A stretch of 64,000 nt of DNA from Brevibacillus brevis NBRC 100599 (GTDB lineage Bacteria > Bacillota > Bacilli > Brevibacillales > Brevibacillaceae). Location: the NCBI RefSeq assembly GCF_000010165.1, contig NC_012491.1, positions 419,501-483,500 of the forward strand, in the 5' to 3' direction. Below, piece after piece: positions 54,290-62,463 of the stretch; positions within the stretch are counted from its first letter, which is position 1, and each line of letters opens with the position of its first letter. The translations under genes and the position numbers were made by a program. The notes under the pieces are model-generated. The model worked only from the letters and a program-made list of their open reading frames with translations. It had not been told where the DNA came from and made no database searches.

Positions 54290-55129
54290 ATGAAAAAGCT
54301 AGTCGTATCTGTACTTTCTACTGTATTGGCATTTTCTTTGGCAGCTTGCGGAGGCAAAACCGAAACAGCACCTGCTCCAGCTGAAGGCGGCGCACAAGGC
54401 GGAAAACAGGAAGTAACATTGAAGGTAGGCGCTTCTCCCGTTCCACATGCAGCAATCTTGAAGTTCATTCAACCAAAACTGAAAGAACAAGGCGTGAACT
54501 TGGTAGTCCAAGAGTTCACTGATTATGTACAACCTAACGTTCAAGTGAACGAGAAACAACTCGACGCAAACTTCTTCCAGCACAAGCCTTACCTGGAAGA
54601 CTTCAATAAAGGACAAAACATGAACCTGGTGCCAGTAGTGGCTGTACACATCGAGCCATTCGGCGCTTACAGCAAAAAAATTAAATCTGTAGATGAATTA
54701 GTTGATGGCGCAACAATCGCGCTGCCAAACGACCCGACAAACAGCGGTCGCGCACTCGCACTCTTGGAGAAAAACGGCTTGATCAAGCTGAAAGAAGGCG
54801 CTGGCATCAGCGGTACAGTGAAAGATGTTGTTGAGAACAAGAAAAACCTGAAATTCAAAGAAGTAGAAGCAGCAATGCTGCCACGCGTTCTGGAAGAAGT
54901 AGATTTGGCGCTGATCAACACGAACTACGCGCTGGAAGCAAAGCTTGTTCCCACCAAAGACGCTCTGTTTATTGAAGATAAAGATACGCCATACGCAAAC
55001 TTCTTGGTAGCTCGTCCTGACAACAAGGATTCCGAAGCCATTCAAAAGCTGGCAAAAGAACTGAACTCACCTGAAGTGAAAAAGTTCATTGAAGATGAAT
55101 ACAAAGGCGCGATTATTCCAGCGTTCTAA
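54290..55129 (+). CDS. metQ: Methionine-binding lipoprotein
   Basis: A 279-residue lipoprotein, the binding component of the methionine importer. The lipobox is LAACGG with Cys near residue 20. The family pattern is KVGASPVPHAAILKFIQPKLKEQG, NANFFQH-like DANFFQHKPYLEDFNK, NDPTNSGRALALLEKNGLIKL and DLALINTNYALEA. GCAAGGGGG precedes the ATG. A terminator follows. It is in one operon with metN and metI under the SAM-I riboswitch. Confidence 0.95.
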   Translation: MKKLVVSVLSTVLAFSLAACGGKTETAPAPAEGGAQGGKQEVTLKVGASPVPHAAILKFIQPKLKEQGVNLVVQEFTDYVQPNVQVNEKQLDANFFQHKPYLEDFNKGQNMNLVPVVAVHIEPFGAYSKKIKSVDELVDGATIALPNDPTNSGRALALLEKNGLIKLKEGAGISGTVKDVVENKKNLKFKEVEAAMLPRVLEEVDLALINTNYALEAKLVPTKDALFIEDKDTPYANFLVARPDNKDSEAIQKLAKELNSPEVKKFIEDEYKGAIIPAF

Positions 55130-55153
55130 TCTAGAAAAAATTGATCGATCAAC

Positions 55154-55188
55154 AAAAGCCCAACTGGCCGAAAAGCTGGTTGGGTTTT
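55154..55188 (+). terminator. Terminator after metQ
   Basis: AAAAGCCCAAC pairs with GTTGGGTTTT around an inner hairpin, followed by ACTTTTG. The T run is in the arm. Confidence 0.75.
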
Positions 55189-55197
55189 ACTTTTGTT

Positions 55198-55224
55198 TAT
55201 AATATAGTGAATTTTCATAAAATT
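55198..55224 (+). promoter_or_regulatory. -10 element with CodY box before the first oppA-like gene
   Basis: TATAAT (55198-55203) is followed by AATTTTCATAAAATT (55210-55224), which matches 14 of 15 positions of the CodY consensus AATTTTCWGAAAATT. It lies at the likely transcription start, a good place for repression. CodY commonly represses peptide-uptake genes in Bacillales. No good -35 is seen. Confidence 0.65.
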
Positions 55225-55317
55225 AAATGAAATCTATACTAACCCCGTTTTCAACCCAATTCCGGTCGCGTATATTGTGTTTGGAATGGAAAAATACAGA
55301 TAAGGGGGAATATTCTG

Positions 55318-56964
55318 ATGAAACAAAATCTCAAGTTGTTTCTTGGTGCGATGCTGGTCGCTGGAAGCGTGTTAGCTGGATGCTCCACGAGTACGCCATC
55401 GACGACAACCCCTCCAGCAGAGGGAAATGCAGCATCCGCTGAAAAGCCTGCAAATGCAAAGTCGCAGGTATTTCGGGCGAACATTGTGAGTGAGCCATCG
55501 ACTGCGGACCCTGGTCTTGCGAAGGATGCTACTTCGGGAGCGATCATTCGTGCTACTTTTGATGGCTTGACGCGCTTCGATGCAAACGCAAAGCCAGTGA
55601 ATTCAGTAGCATCCGATGTGAAGCTTTCAGATGACAAACTGGTGTATACGTTTACGCTCCGCGACTCCAAGTGGAGCAATGGAGACCCGGTAACTGCCCA
55701 TGACTTCGTATATGCATGGAAGCGTGCACTCGGCAAGACCTTTGGTGCCGAGTATGCCTATCAGCTGTACTACATCAAAAATGCGAAGCCGATTCACGAA
55801 GGCAAGGCGAACCCCGACGAACTCGGTGCGAGGGCAATCGATGACAAAACACTGGAAGTCACGCTGGAGAATCCAACGCCTTACTTTCTGGAGCTGACGG
55901 CTTTCTACACGTACTACCCAGTTAACCAAAAAGTAGTGGAGGCTAATCCAAAATGGGCAAACGAAGCGGCCACGCACGTAAGCAACGGTCCATTTAAGAT
56001 GACAGCGTGGGAGCACAAGAGCAAAATCGTGCTTGAAAAGAATGAGCACTACTGGGATAAAGACGTAGTAAAGCTCGATCGCATTGAGTTTGCGATGATC
56101 GAGGATGATAATACAGCGCTGTCCATGTTCGAGAACGGTGAGCTGGATTGGGCAGGCCAGCCACTCGGTGGACTTCCCACCGATGCGATTCCGACACTAA
56201 AAGAGGCGGGAAAACTCGTTGTTCATCCGAAAGCGACGATGTACTGGTACAAGATGAATACGACAAAAGGGCCGCTCAGCAATGTGAAAATTCGTAAAGC
56301 ATTGGCATACTCGGTAGATCGTCAAACTATCGTAGATAACATTACACAAGTCGGACAGGTGCCAACGATGGGGATGTTGCCGCAATCCATGATTATCAAA
56401 AAAGACGGATACTTCAAGGATAATGATGTAGAAACAGCGAAAAAGCTGCTGGAAGAAGGCATGAAAGAGCTCAACGTGACAACGCTGCCGCCGATCACCT
56501 TGTCTTACAATCCAAGCGACAGACATAAGAAAATTGCCGAAGCGATTCAGGACCAATGGAAACAAAAGCTGGGCATTGATATAAAGATCATGGTAAAGGA
56601 AGCTGCCGTTCATTTGCAGGATATGCATGAACTTAATTACGAGATGGGCCGTATCGGTTGGAATGCAGACTTTAATGATCCGATGAACTACCTGGAAATG
56701 TTCCGAGATGGCAAAACAGGCAACAACGACACGGGCTGGGAAGATCCGCGCTATCAAGAGCTGCTGAAACAGTCATCGGTAGAAACTGATCCAGAGAAAC
56801 GCAAGCAGCTGTTTGCAGAGGCTGAGCAAATCTTTATGGATGCCATGCCGTTGATTCCGCTGTTCACGGATGTGGATGTGTGGGTGCAAAGTGACAAGGT
56901 AAAAGGCGTTCAAGTAGATGGGCTCGGATTTATCGACCTCAAGTGGGCAGAAATGACGGAGTAA
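55318..56964 (+). CDS. Peptide ABC transporter substrate-binding lipoprotein (OppA-like 1)
   Basis: A 548-residue family 5 extracellular solute-binding protein. The lipobox is VLAGCS with Cys 22. The OppA/DppE core includes SEPSTADPGLAKDATSGAI, RDSKWSNGDPVTAHDFVYAWKR, NGPFKMTAWEHKSKIVLEKNEHYWD and PTMGMLPQSM. It binds oligopeptides outside the membrane and should feed an Opp/Dpp permease, which is not in the window. A CodY box precedes it. It is the first of four related genes and the most diverged of them. Confidence 0.92.
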   Translation: MKQNLKLFLGAMLVAGSVLAGCSTSTPSTTTPPAEGNAASAEKPANAKSQVFRANIVSEPSTADPGLAKDATSGAIIRATFDGLTRFDANAKPVNSVASDVKLSDDKLVYTFTLRDSKWSNGDPVTAHDFVYAWKRALGKTFGAEYAYQLYYIKNAKPIHEGKANPDELGARAIDDKTLEVTLENPTPYFLELTAFYTYYPVNQKVVEANPKWANEAATHVSNGPFKMTAWEHKSKIVLEKNEHYWDKDVVKLDRIEFAMIEDDNTALSMFENGELDWAGQPLGGLPTDAIPTLKEAGKLVVHPKATMYWYKMNTTKGPLSNVKIRKALAYSVDRQTIVDNITQVGQVPTMGMLPQSMIIKKDGYFKDNDVETAKKLLEEGMKELNVTTLPPITLSYNPSDRHKKIAEAIQDQWKQKLGIDIKIMVKEAAVHLQDMHELNYEMGRIGWNADFNDPMNYLEMFRDGKTGNNDTGWEDPRYQELLKQSSVETDPEKRKQLFAEAEQIFMDAMPLIPLFTDVDVWVQSDKVKGVQVDGLGFIDLKWAEMTE

Positions 56965-56976
56965 CGAATAGAAAAA

Positions 56977-57012
56977 AATCCCGAGGCCAACGAAATTGCT
57001 GGTCTCGGGATT
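56977..57012. terminator. Terminator between oppA-like 1 and the SRPBCC gene
   Basis: AATCCCGAG pairs with CTCGGGATT, with inner GCCA/TGGT-type pairing; T-rich on the plus side and TTTTTTTC on the minus side, so it can serve both convergent genes. Confidence 0.88.
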
Positions 57013-57020
57013 CTTTTGTA

Positions 57021-57470
57021 TTAGAATCCAAAATCAAGTGTCTTGCCTGTCTCCGCATACGTCTTGATCGACGAGAGCATCATCGGCCAATTGTTGCTGG
57101 CACTTGCGTGGGAGGGATGATTTTCTGTCCATTGATCCTGAATCAGCGTCAGCTTGGTGCAGCCGCCAACCGGTTCTAAGGTAATGGTGACACGAGACTG
57201 CAATTCCGCATGATTCTCGTAATAGGCAGGGCCAGGATGTTCAGTGAAACTGAAAATGTGATGAGGTTCGAACTGCAAAATTTTCCCGTAAACATGCACC
57301 GTGTCGTCACCAGCTTTTCCCGGCCCAACATAAGCCATCTCATCGCCTACTTGAAAAGTTGAGCGAATCGTACAGCCAAAGAAAGTGCTCTTTACGCCTT
57401 CATCGGAAGTAAGGGCATGCCAGACCTGCTCTGGCGTAGCACCAATGTAGAAATCGAAGCGAAGATCCAT
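57021..57470 (-). CDS. SRPBCC/AHSA1-domain protein
   Basis: A 149-residue START-like fold protein. It begins MDLRFDFYIGATPEQVWHAL, the usual first strand of AHSA1-type proteins, with FGCTIRSTFQVGDEMAYVGPG and PHHIFSFTEHPGPAYYENHA. It ends GYAE-like SIKTYAETGKTLDFGF. Such proteins bind hydrophobic ligands or assist Hsp90, but the role here is unknown. It is divergent from the AraC-type regulator gene, which may control it. Confidence 0.88.
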   Translation of the reverse strand: MDLRFDFYIGATPEQVWHALTSDEGVKSTFFGCTIRSTFQVGDEMAYVGPGKAGDDTVHVYGKILQFEPHHIFSFTEHPGPAYYENHAELQSRVTITLEPVGGCTKLTLIQDQWTENHPSHASASNNWPMMLSSIKTYAETGKTLDFGF

Positions 57471-57585
57471 CGTTTTACCCCCTCATTTTTTCATTTGGGA
57501 ATTGTAATCAAGTCTCCCAACTACTACTCTTACTATAAGAAGAAATCGGTAGTGTGTATTGTAAAAACACGACAGGAGGCGCACC

Positions 57586-58389
57586 TTGGAAAATCAGACT
57601 GCTAAGCTCCCAAAGGGTGTACTGCATGCCTTAATTGGACAGAAGAAATTTTCGCTGGCCAGATACGAGCCATCTGCTGGAATCAGCTACTTCGTGCAGC
57701 ATTACTGGGTCGTCCGGTGGGATTTGCGTACGGAACAACCTCACTTGCAAACCGTACTGGCTCATCCCAATGTGAATCTGGTGTTTGAAAAAGGAGCAAG
57801 TGGTATTTTTGGTGTAGCCCGCACGACTTCCTCGCATCTTTTAAAGGGACAAGGTCAGGTGTTCGGAGTAAAATTCAGGCCCGGAGGTTTTTATCCGTTT
57901 CTGAATGCCCCGATATCAAAGCTGAGCGGCACTTCTACCAGTCTGGAAGCCGTGTTTGGTGTTGCCACTGACCAGCTTGAGAAAGAAGTGCTAAGCCTGC
58001 CAAATGATGAGCAAATGATGAAAAGAGTAGAAGCCTTTCTATTCGAACATTTGCCGAAGCCTGACCCGAATGTTGCGCGCATTAGTGAAATCGTCAGGAT
58101 GATCCAGGCAGATCGATCCGTACTCAAGGTAGAGGATGCCGTACAGTTGACCGGTATGAACATGAGGACCATGCAGCGCTTGTTTGACCGTTATGTAGGG
58201 GTTAGCCCGAAGTCGGTCATCCAACGATACAGATTGCATGAAGCAGCGGAGCAGATTGACCAAGGAACGGTCCGGGATTGGCTGGACCTGTCTACCTCTC
58301 TAGGCTACTACGATCACTCTCACTTCATTCGAGATTTTCGAGCAATTGTCGGTGTAGCGCCGAACGAGTATCGACAAGCCCAAATTTAA
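57586..58389 (+). CDS. AraC-family transcriptional regulator
   Basis: A 267-residue regulator starting at TTG with CAGGAGGCG upstream. The N-terminal half (about 25-130) matches a DUF6597-like sensor pattern: ISYFVQHYWVVRWDL, HPNVNLVFEKG and GVKFRPGGFYPFL. The C-terminal AraC HTH pair (about 170-265) includes TGMNMRTMQRLFDRYVGVSPKSVIQRYRLHEAAE and LGYYDHSHFIRDFRAIVGVAPNEYR. It is divergent from the SRPBCC gene, the most likely target. Confidence 0.9.
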   Translation: MENQTAKLPKGVLHALIGQKKFSLARYEPSAGISYFVQHYWVVRWDLRTEQPHLQTVLAHPNVNLVFEKGASGIFGVARTTSSHLLKGQGQVFGVKFRPGGFYPFLNAPISKLSGTSTSLEAVFGVATDQLEKEVLSLPNDEQMMKRVEAFLFEHLPKPDPNVARISEIVRMIQADRSVLKVEDAVQLTGMNMRTMQRLFDRYVGVSPKSVIQRYRLHEAAEQIDQGTVRDWLDLSTSLGYYDHSHFIRDFRAIVGVAPNEYRQAQI

Positions 58390-58397
58390 TCATAGTG

Positions 58398-58426
58398 AAC
58401 CCCTTCGCCTTCTGGCTGGAGGGGTT
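58398..58426 (+). terminator. Terminator after the araC-type gene
   Basis: AACCCCTTC pairs with GGAGGGGTT, followed by GTTTCTTG. Confidence 0.65.
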
Positions 58427-58630
58427 GTTTCTTGCTGCATAAATTTTTATGTACGAGGCATACTTCATCATGATGAAACTACCAATTTTATTTCCTTTAA
58501 TAGAATTTGATGTTTGAATAAAACATAATTAATTTTACTTAAAATGTCTTCAATATTACTAAAAATGCAGTATATTTGTGGAGTAGCTTTCAAGGAATCT
58601 TTACCGATAGAAAAAGAGGGGGTCAACACC

Positions 58631-60256
58631 ATGAAAAAAAGCGTTTTTGCAGCAATGAGTTCTATCCTGGTTCTTAGTGCAGCGCTGGCTGGTTGTGGCG
58701 GCGGTGGTGAGAAAGCAGGCGAGCAAGGCGGTGCTTCTAAGGAGCAAACAAGCGGTCCTAAAGAATTGAGAATGAACATGATGTCCGAGCCACCAACTGC
58801 TGACCCTGCATTGGCTGAGGATTCTACTTCCAGTGCGGTTCTGCGTGCAACATTTGATGGTCTCACTCGTATTGGCGAAGATGGCAAACCACATCCATCT
58901 GTAGCAGAAAAAATTGACGTATCCGAAGATGGCCTTACTTATACATTCACCCTGCGTGACAGCAAATGGAGCAATGGAGAGCCAGTTACTGCAAAGGATT
59001 TTGAATACGCTTGGAAGCGAGCGCTCAATCCGAAGACAGCAGCTAACTACTCCTACCAATTGTATTACCTGAAAAATGCAGAAGAATACAACAAGGGTAA
59101 AGCAAAAGCTGATGATGTTGGCGTAAAAGCGAAAGACGATAAAACACTCGTCGTGACTTTGAAGAACCCAACACCATTCTTCTTGGAGCTGACTGCGTTC
59201 TATACGTACTACCCAGTTAACCAAAAAGTAGTAGAAGGCAGCGATAAATGGGCAGGCGAAGCAAAAACTCACGTGGGTAACGGTCCATTCAAAATGGAAA
59301 CATGGGAACATAAGAGCAAATTGGTTCTCGTGAAGAGCGATACTTACTGGGATAAAGACGCTGTAAAACTCGACAAGCTCAACTTCTCCATGGTTGAAGA
59401 TGCAAATACAGAGCTGTCCATGTTCGACAATGACGATTTGGATTGGTCCGGAGCGCCTCTGAGCTCACTTCCTACCGATGCGATTCCTGCATTGAAAGAA
59501 TCCGGTCAAATGCAAACACGCCCGATCGCGGGTACGTACTTGTACAAATTCAATACGGAAGTTCCGCCGTTCAACAACGCGAAAATCCGTAAGGCGTTTG
59601 CTTATGCTATCGATCGTAAATCGATCATCGACAACATCACGCAAGCAAACCAAGAGCCAGCTATGGGTCTGATCCCGCCAACAATGGCAGTGGCAACAAG
59701 CCCTTACTTCAAAGACGGCGATGTAGAAGCAGCGAAAAAGATGCTGGAAGAAGGTATGAAAGAAGAAGGCATTACCAAAATGCCTACCCTGACTCTTTCC
59801 TTCAACACGTCTGAAGGTCACAAGAAAATTGCTGAAGCTATCCAAGACCAATGGAAAAAAGCTCTCGGCGTAGACATTAAGCTGGAGAACAAGGAATGGA
59901 AAGTATTCTTGGAAGATGTGAACCAAGGTAAATTCCAAATCGCACGTTCCAGCTGGACTGGTGACTACAACGATCCATACACGTTCTTGGACCTGTTCAA
60001 GGACAAAGATGGCGGCAACAACGACACGAAATGGGAAAATCCGAAGTACAAAGAGCTGCTAAACCAATCTGCTCTGGAAAAGGACCCAGAAAAACGCAAA
60101 CAAATCCTGGCACAAGCAGAAGCTATTTTCATGGACGAAATGCCAGCAGCTCCAATCTACTACTACACACATTCTTATGTGAAAAAAGACAAAGTAAAAG
60201 GTGTAGTACTCGACGGTCTCGGTTTCGCAGACTGGAAATGGGCAGACATTCAGTAA
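58631..60256 (+). CDS. Peptide ABC transporter substrate-binding lipoprotein (OppA-like 2)
   Basis: A 541-residue family 5 solute-binding lipoprotein. The start MKKSVFAAMSSILVLSAALAG is set by GAGGGGGTCAACACC; an upstream frame into the AT-rich leader is rejected. The lipobox is ALAGCG with Cys 22. Core blocks are SEPPTADPALAEDSTSSAV, RDSKWSNGEPVTAKDFEYAWKR, NGPFKMETWEHKSKLVLVK and AIQDQWKKALGVDIKLENKEWKVFLEDV. It is closely related to the next two genes, suggesting recent tandem duplication. Confidence 0.92.
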   Translation: MKKSVFAAMSSILVLSAALAGCGGGGEKAGEQGGASKEQTSGPKELRMNMMSEPPTADPALAEDSTSSAVLRATFDGLTRIGEDGKPHPSVAEKIDVSEDGLTYTFTLRDSKWSNGEPVTAKDFEYAWKRALNPKTAANYSYQLYYLKNAEEYNKGKAKADDVGVKAKDDKTLVVTLKNPTPFFLELTAFYTYYPVNQKVVEGSDKWAGEAKTHVGNGPFKMETWEHKSKLVLVKSDTYWDKDAVKLDKLNFSMVEDANTELSMFDNDDLDWSGAPLSSLPTDAIPALKESGQMQTRPIAGTYLYKFNTEVPPFNNAKIRKAFAYAIDRKSIIDNITQANQEPAMGLIPPTMAVATSPYFKDGDVEAAKKMLEEGMKEEGITKMPTLTLSFNTSEGHKKIAEAIQDQWKKALGVDIKLENKEWKVFLEDVNQGKFQIARSSWTGDYNDPYTFLDLFKDKDGGNNDTKWENPKYKELLNQSALEKDPEKRKQILAQAEAIFMDEMPAAPIYYYTHSYVKKDKVKGVVLDGLGFADWKWADIQ

Positions 60257-60281
60257 GAAAAAGCGCATAGCTTGTTGTAAT

Positions 60282-60312
60282 AAAAGAAGGGTGCTACGGC
60301 ACTCTTCTTTTT
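60282..60312 (+). terminator. Terminator after oppA-like 2
   Basis: AAAAGAAGGGTGC pairs with GCACTCTTCTTTT around a short loop, followed by a T run. Confidence 0.88.
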
Positions 60313-60679
60313 TTTGCAAACCATTTTAAGAGAGAACAATGGAGCAGAGGATTGAAGGTGATAGTAGGAATTATAAAATTATAAATTAAATTACTATTGC
60401 CATTTTACTGAATGTGGATAAAATTGGGTGAACGAAAAAATATGTAAATAAATGAGGGGTGAATCCTCAACTCTGAAAAAGCTTGATTTTATGCGGTTTT
60501 TCTTAGAGATATCGAAAGAGGGATGTTCTGGAAATTTTATTTACCGATCAATTTGTTTTATAATTCATTAATTCTCTTTATAAATAAATAAAAATTTATT
60601 AAATCATTCTAAAACATATTTAAAAAATATATAAAACCATGTATATTGATAAAAGATTTAGAAAAGGGGGATTACTTGT
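60313..60679 (+). other. AT-rich leader region, no gene
   Basis: About 370 bases with no convincing gene. It is strongly AT-rich, particularly 60540-60660, which could act as an UP element or contain the promoter (TATAAT within TTGTTTTATAATTC near 60555). A partial CodY-like site, GATGTTCTGGAAATT (60522-60536), matches 12 of 15 consensus positions. It separates oppA-like 2 and 3. Confidence 0.4.
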
Positions 60680-62329
60680 ATGAAAAAGAATGTTTTCGTG
60701 GCAATGAGTTCTATCCTCGTTCTTGGCGCGGCACTCGCAGGATGCGGTGGCGGAAACCAGGCGGCACCGGCAGATAACAACGCTTCCGGAGCAAAGACAG
60801 AAAATTCTGCACCAGCTGGCTCTAAAGTACTGAAACTGAACCTGCACTCCGAGCCACCAACAGCTGACCCAGGTATCGCGGAAGATACAACTTCCAGCAC
60901 CATCATTACTGCTACCTTCGAAGGTCTGACTCGCGTTGGTAAAGACGGTAAATACAATCCAGCAGCAGCAGAGAGCTACACTGTTTCTGAAGACGGTAAA
61001 AAATATACATTCAAAATTCGTGATAACAAATGGAGCAATGGCGATCCAGTATCCGCAAAAGATTTCGAATATGCTTGGAAACGCGCTCTTAATCCAAAAA
61101 CAGCTTCCAACTATGCATACCAACTGTACTATGTGAAGGGCGCAGAAGCCTACAACAAGGGCAAAGGTAAAGTAGAAGACGTTGGCGTAAAAGCAATTGA
61201 CGATAAAACACTCGAAGTAGAATTGGCGAACCCAACTCCATTCTTCCTGGAGCTGGTTGCATTCAAAACATACTTCCCAGTTAATCCAAAAGTAGTGGAT
61301 GGCAACGAGAAATGGGCTACCGATGCGAAAACAGTTGTTGGTAACGGTCCATTCAAAATGGATTCTTGGGAGCACAAGAGCAAGCTCGTCGTTTCCAAAA
61401 ACGATAACTATTGGGATAAAGACAACGTAAAATTGGACAAAATCGAATTCTCCATGGTAGAAGATGAGAATACAGAGCTGTCCATGTTTGAAAACGGTGA
61501 ACTGCACTGGGCGGGATCTCCAACTTCTGCACTACCAACTGACGCGATTCCGGCTTTGAAAGATTCCGGCAAAATGACAACACAGCCAATCGCGGGTACT
61601 TACTTCTACCGTTTCAACACAGAAAAACCACCGTTTAACAATGCAAAAATCCGTAAAGCTTTTACGTACGCAATCGATCGTCAAAGCCTGATCGACAACA
61701 TCCTGCAAGCTGGTCAATTGCCTGCAACAGGCTATGTACCACCAAGCATGGCGCTGACCAAAGACGGCTTCTACAAGGATAACGACATCGAAGCAGCGAA
61801 GAAAATGCTCGAGGAAGGTATGAAAGAAGAGGGCCTCACCAAATTCCCGGCACTTACTCTTTCCTTCAACACTTCCGAAGGTCACAAAAAGATTGCTGAG
61901 GCAATCCAAGACCAATGGAAGAAAAACCTCGGCGTAGACGTGAAGCTCGAGAACAAAGAGTGGAAAGTATACCTGGATGATGTACACCAAGGTAAATACC
62001 AAGTGGCTCGTGCAGGCTGGTTGGGTGACTTCAACGATCCAATCAACTTCTTGGAAATGTTCAAGGAAAAAGACGGCGGAAACAACGATACTCGTTGGGA
62101 AAATCCGAAGTACAAAGAACTCCTGAACCAATCCGCTCTGGAGCAAGACCCAGAAAAACGTAAAGCAATCCTGGCTCAGGCAGAGCAAATCCTGATGGAT
62201 GAAATGCCGATTATGCCAATCTACTTCTATACTCAATCTTGGGTTAAGGACGACAGAGTACAAGATGTTATCATCGATGGTCTGGGTGCTGTAGACTACA
62301 AATACGCAGATTTCGTAGAAAAGAAATAA
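60680..62329 (+). CDS. Peptide ABC transporter substrate-binding lipoprotein (OppA-like 3)
   Basis: A 549-residue family 5 solute-binding lipoprotein. It begins MKKNVFVAMSSILVLGAALAG, lipobox ALAGCG with Cys 22, followed by a low-complexity linker. Core blocks are SEPPTADPGIAEDTTSSTI, IRDNKWSNGDPVSAKDFEYAWKR, NGPFKMDSWEHKSKLVVSK and QDQWKKNLGVDVKLENKEWKVYLDDVHQGKYQVARAGW. AGAAAAGGGGG precedes the start. It is very close to the fourth copy and separated from it by a terminator. Confidence 0.92.
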   Translation: MKKNVFVAMSSILVLGAALAGCGGGNQAAPADNNASGAKTENSAPAGSKVLKLNLHSEPPTADPGIAEDTTSSTIITATFEGLTRVGKDGKYNPAAAESYTVSEDGKKYTFKIRDNKWSNGDPVSAKDFEYAWKRALNPKTASNYAYQLYYVKGAEAYNKGKGKVEDVGVKAIDDKTLEVELANPTPFFLELVAFKTYFPVNPKVVDGNEKWATDAKTVVGNGPFKMDSWEHKSKLVVSKNDNYWDKDNVKLDKIEFSMVEDENTELSMFENGELHWAGSPTSALPTDAIPALKDSGKMTTQPIAGTYFYRFNTEKPPFNNAKIRKAFTYAIDRQSLIDNILQAGQLPATGYVPPSMALTKDGFYKDNDIEAAKKMLEEGMKEEGLTKFPALTLSFNTSEGHKKIAEAIQDQWKKNLGVDVKLENKEWKVYLDDVHQGKYQVARAGWLGDFNDPINFLEMFKEKDGGNNDTRWENPKYKELLNQSALEQDPEKRKAILAQAEQILMDEMPIMPIYFYTQSWVKDDRVQDVIIDGLGAVDYKYADFVEKK

Positions 62330-62342
62330 TAGCTGTGCATGT

Positions 62343-62379
62343 AAAAGAAGAGAGGTGCTATACTCGCCTTTCTTCTTTT
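62343..62379 (+). terminator. Terminator after oppA-like 3
   Basis: AAAAGAAG (62343-62350) pairs with CTTCTTTT (62372-62379), extended by AGAGG/CCTTT, then TTTAT. Confidence 0.8.
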
Positions 62380-62463
62380 TTTATCTATTTAATATCCAAA
62401 TTTTTACTTTTTATTGTATACTATTTTTGGAAGATTCTATCAGAGTTTATTGGAGGGTATATG

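Noticed and set aside
58440-58560. CodY-like AT-rich stretch (AATTTTACTTAAAAT) before oppA-like 2
   Set aside because: It matches only about 10 of 15 consensus positions, no more than expected in such AT-rich DNA.
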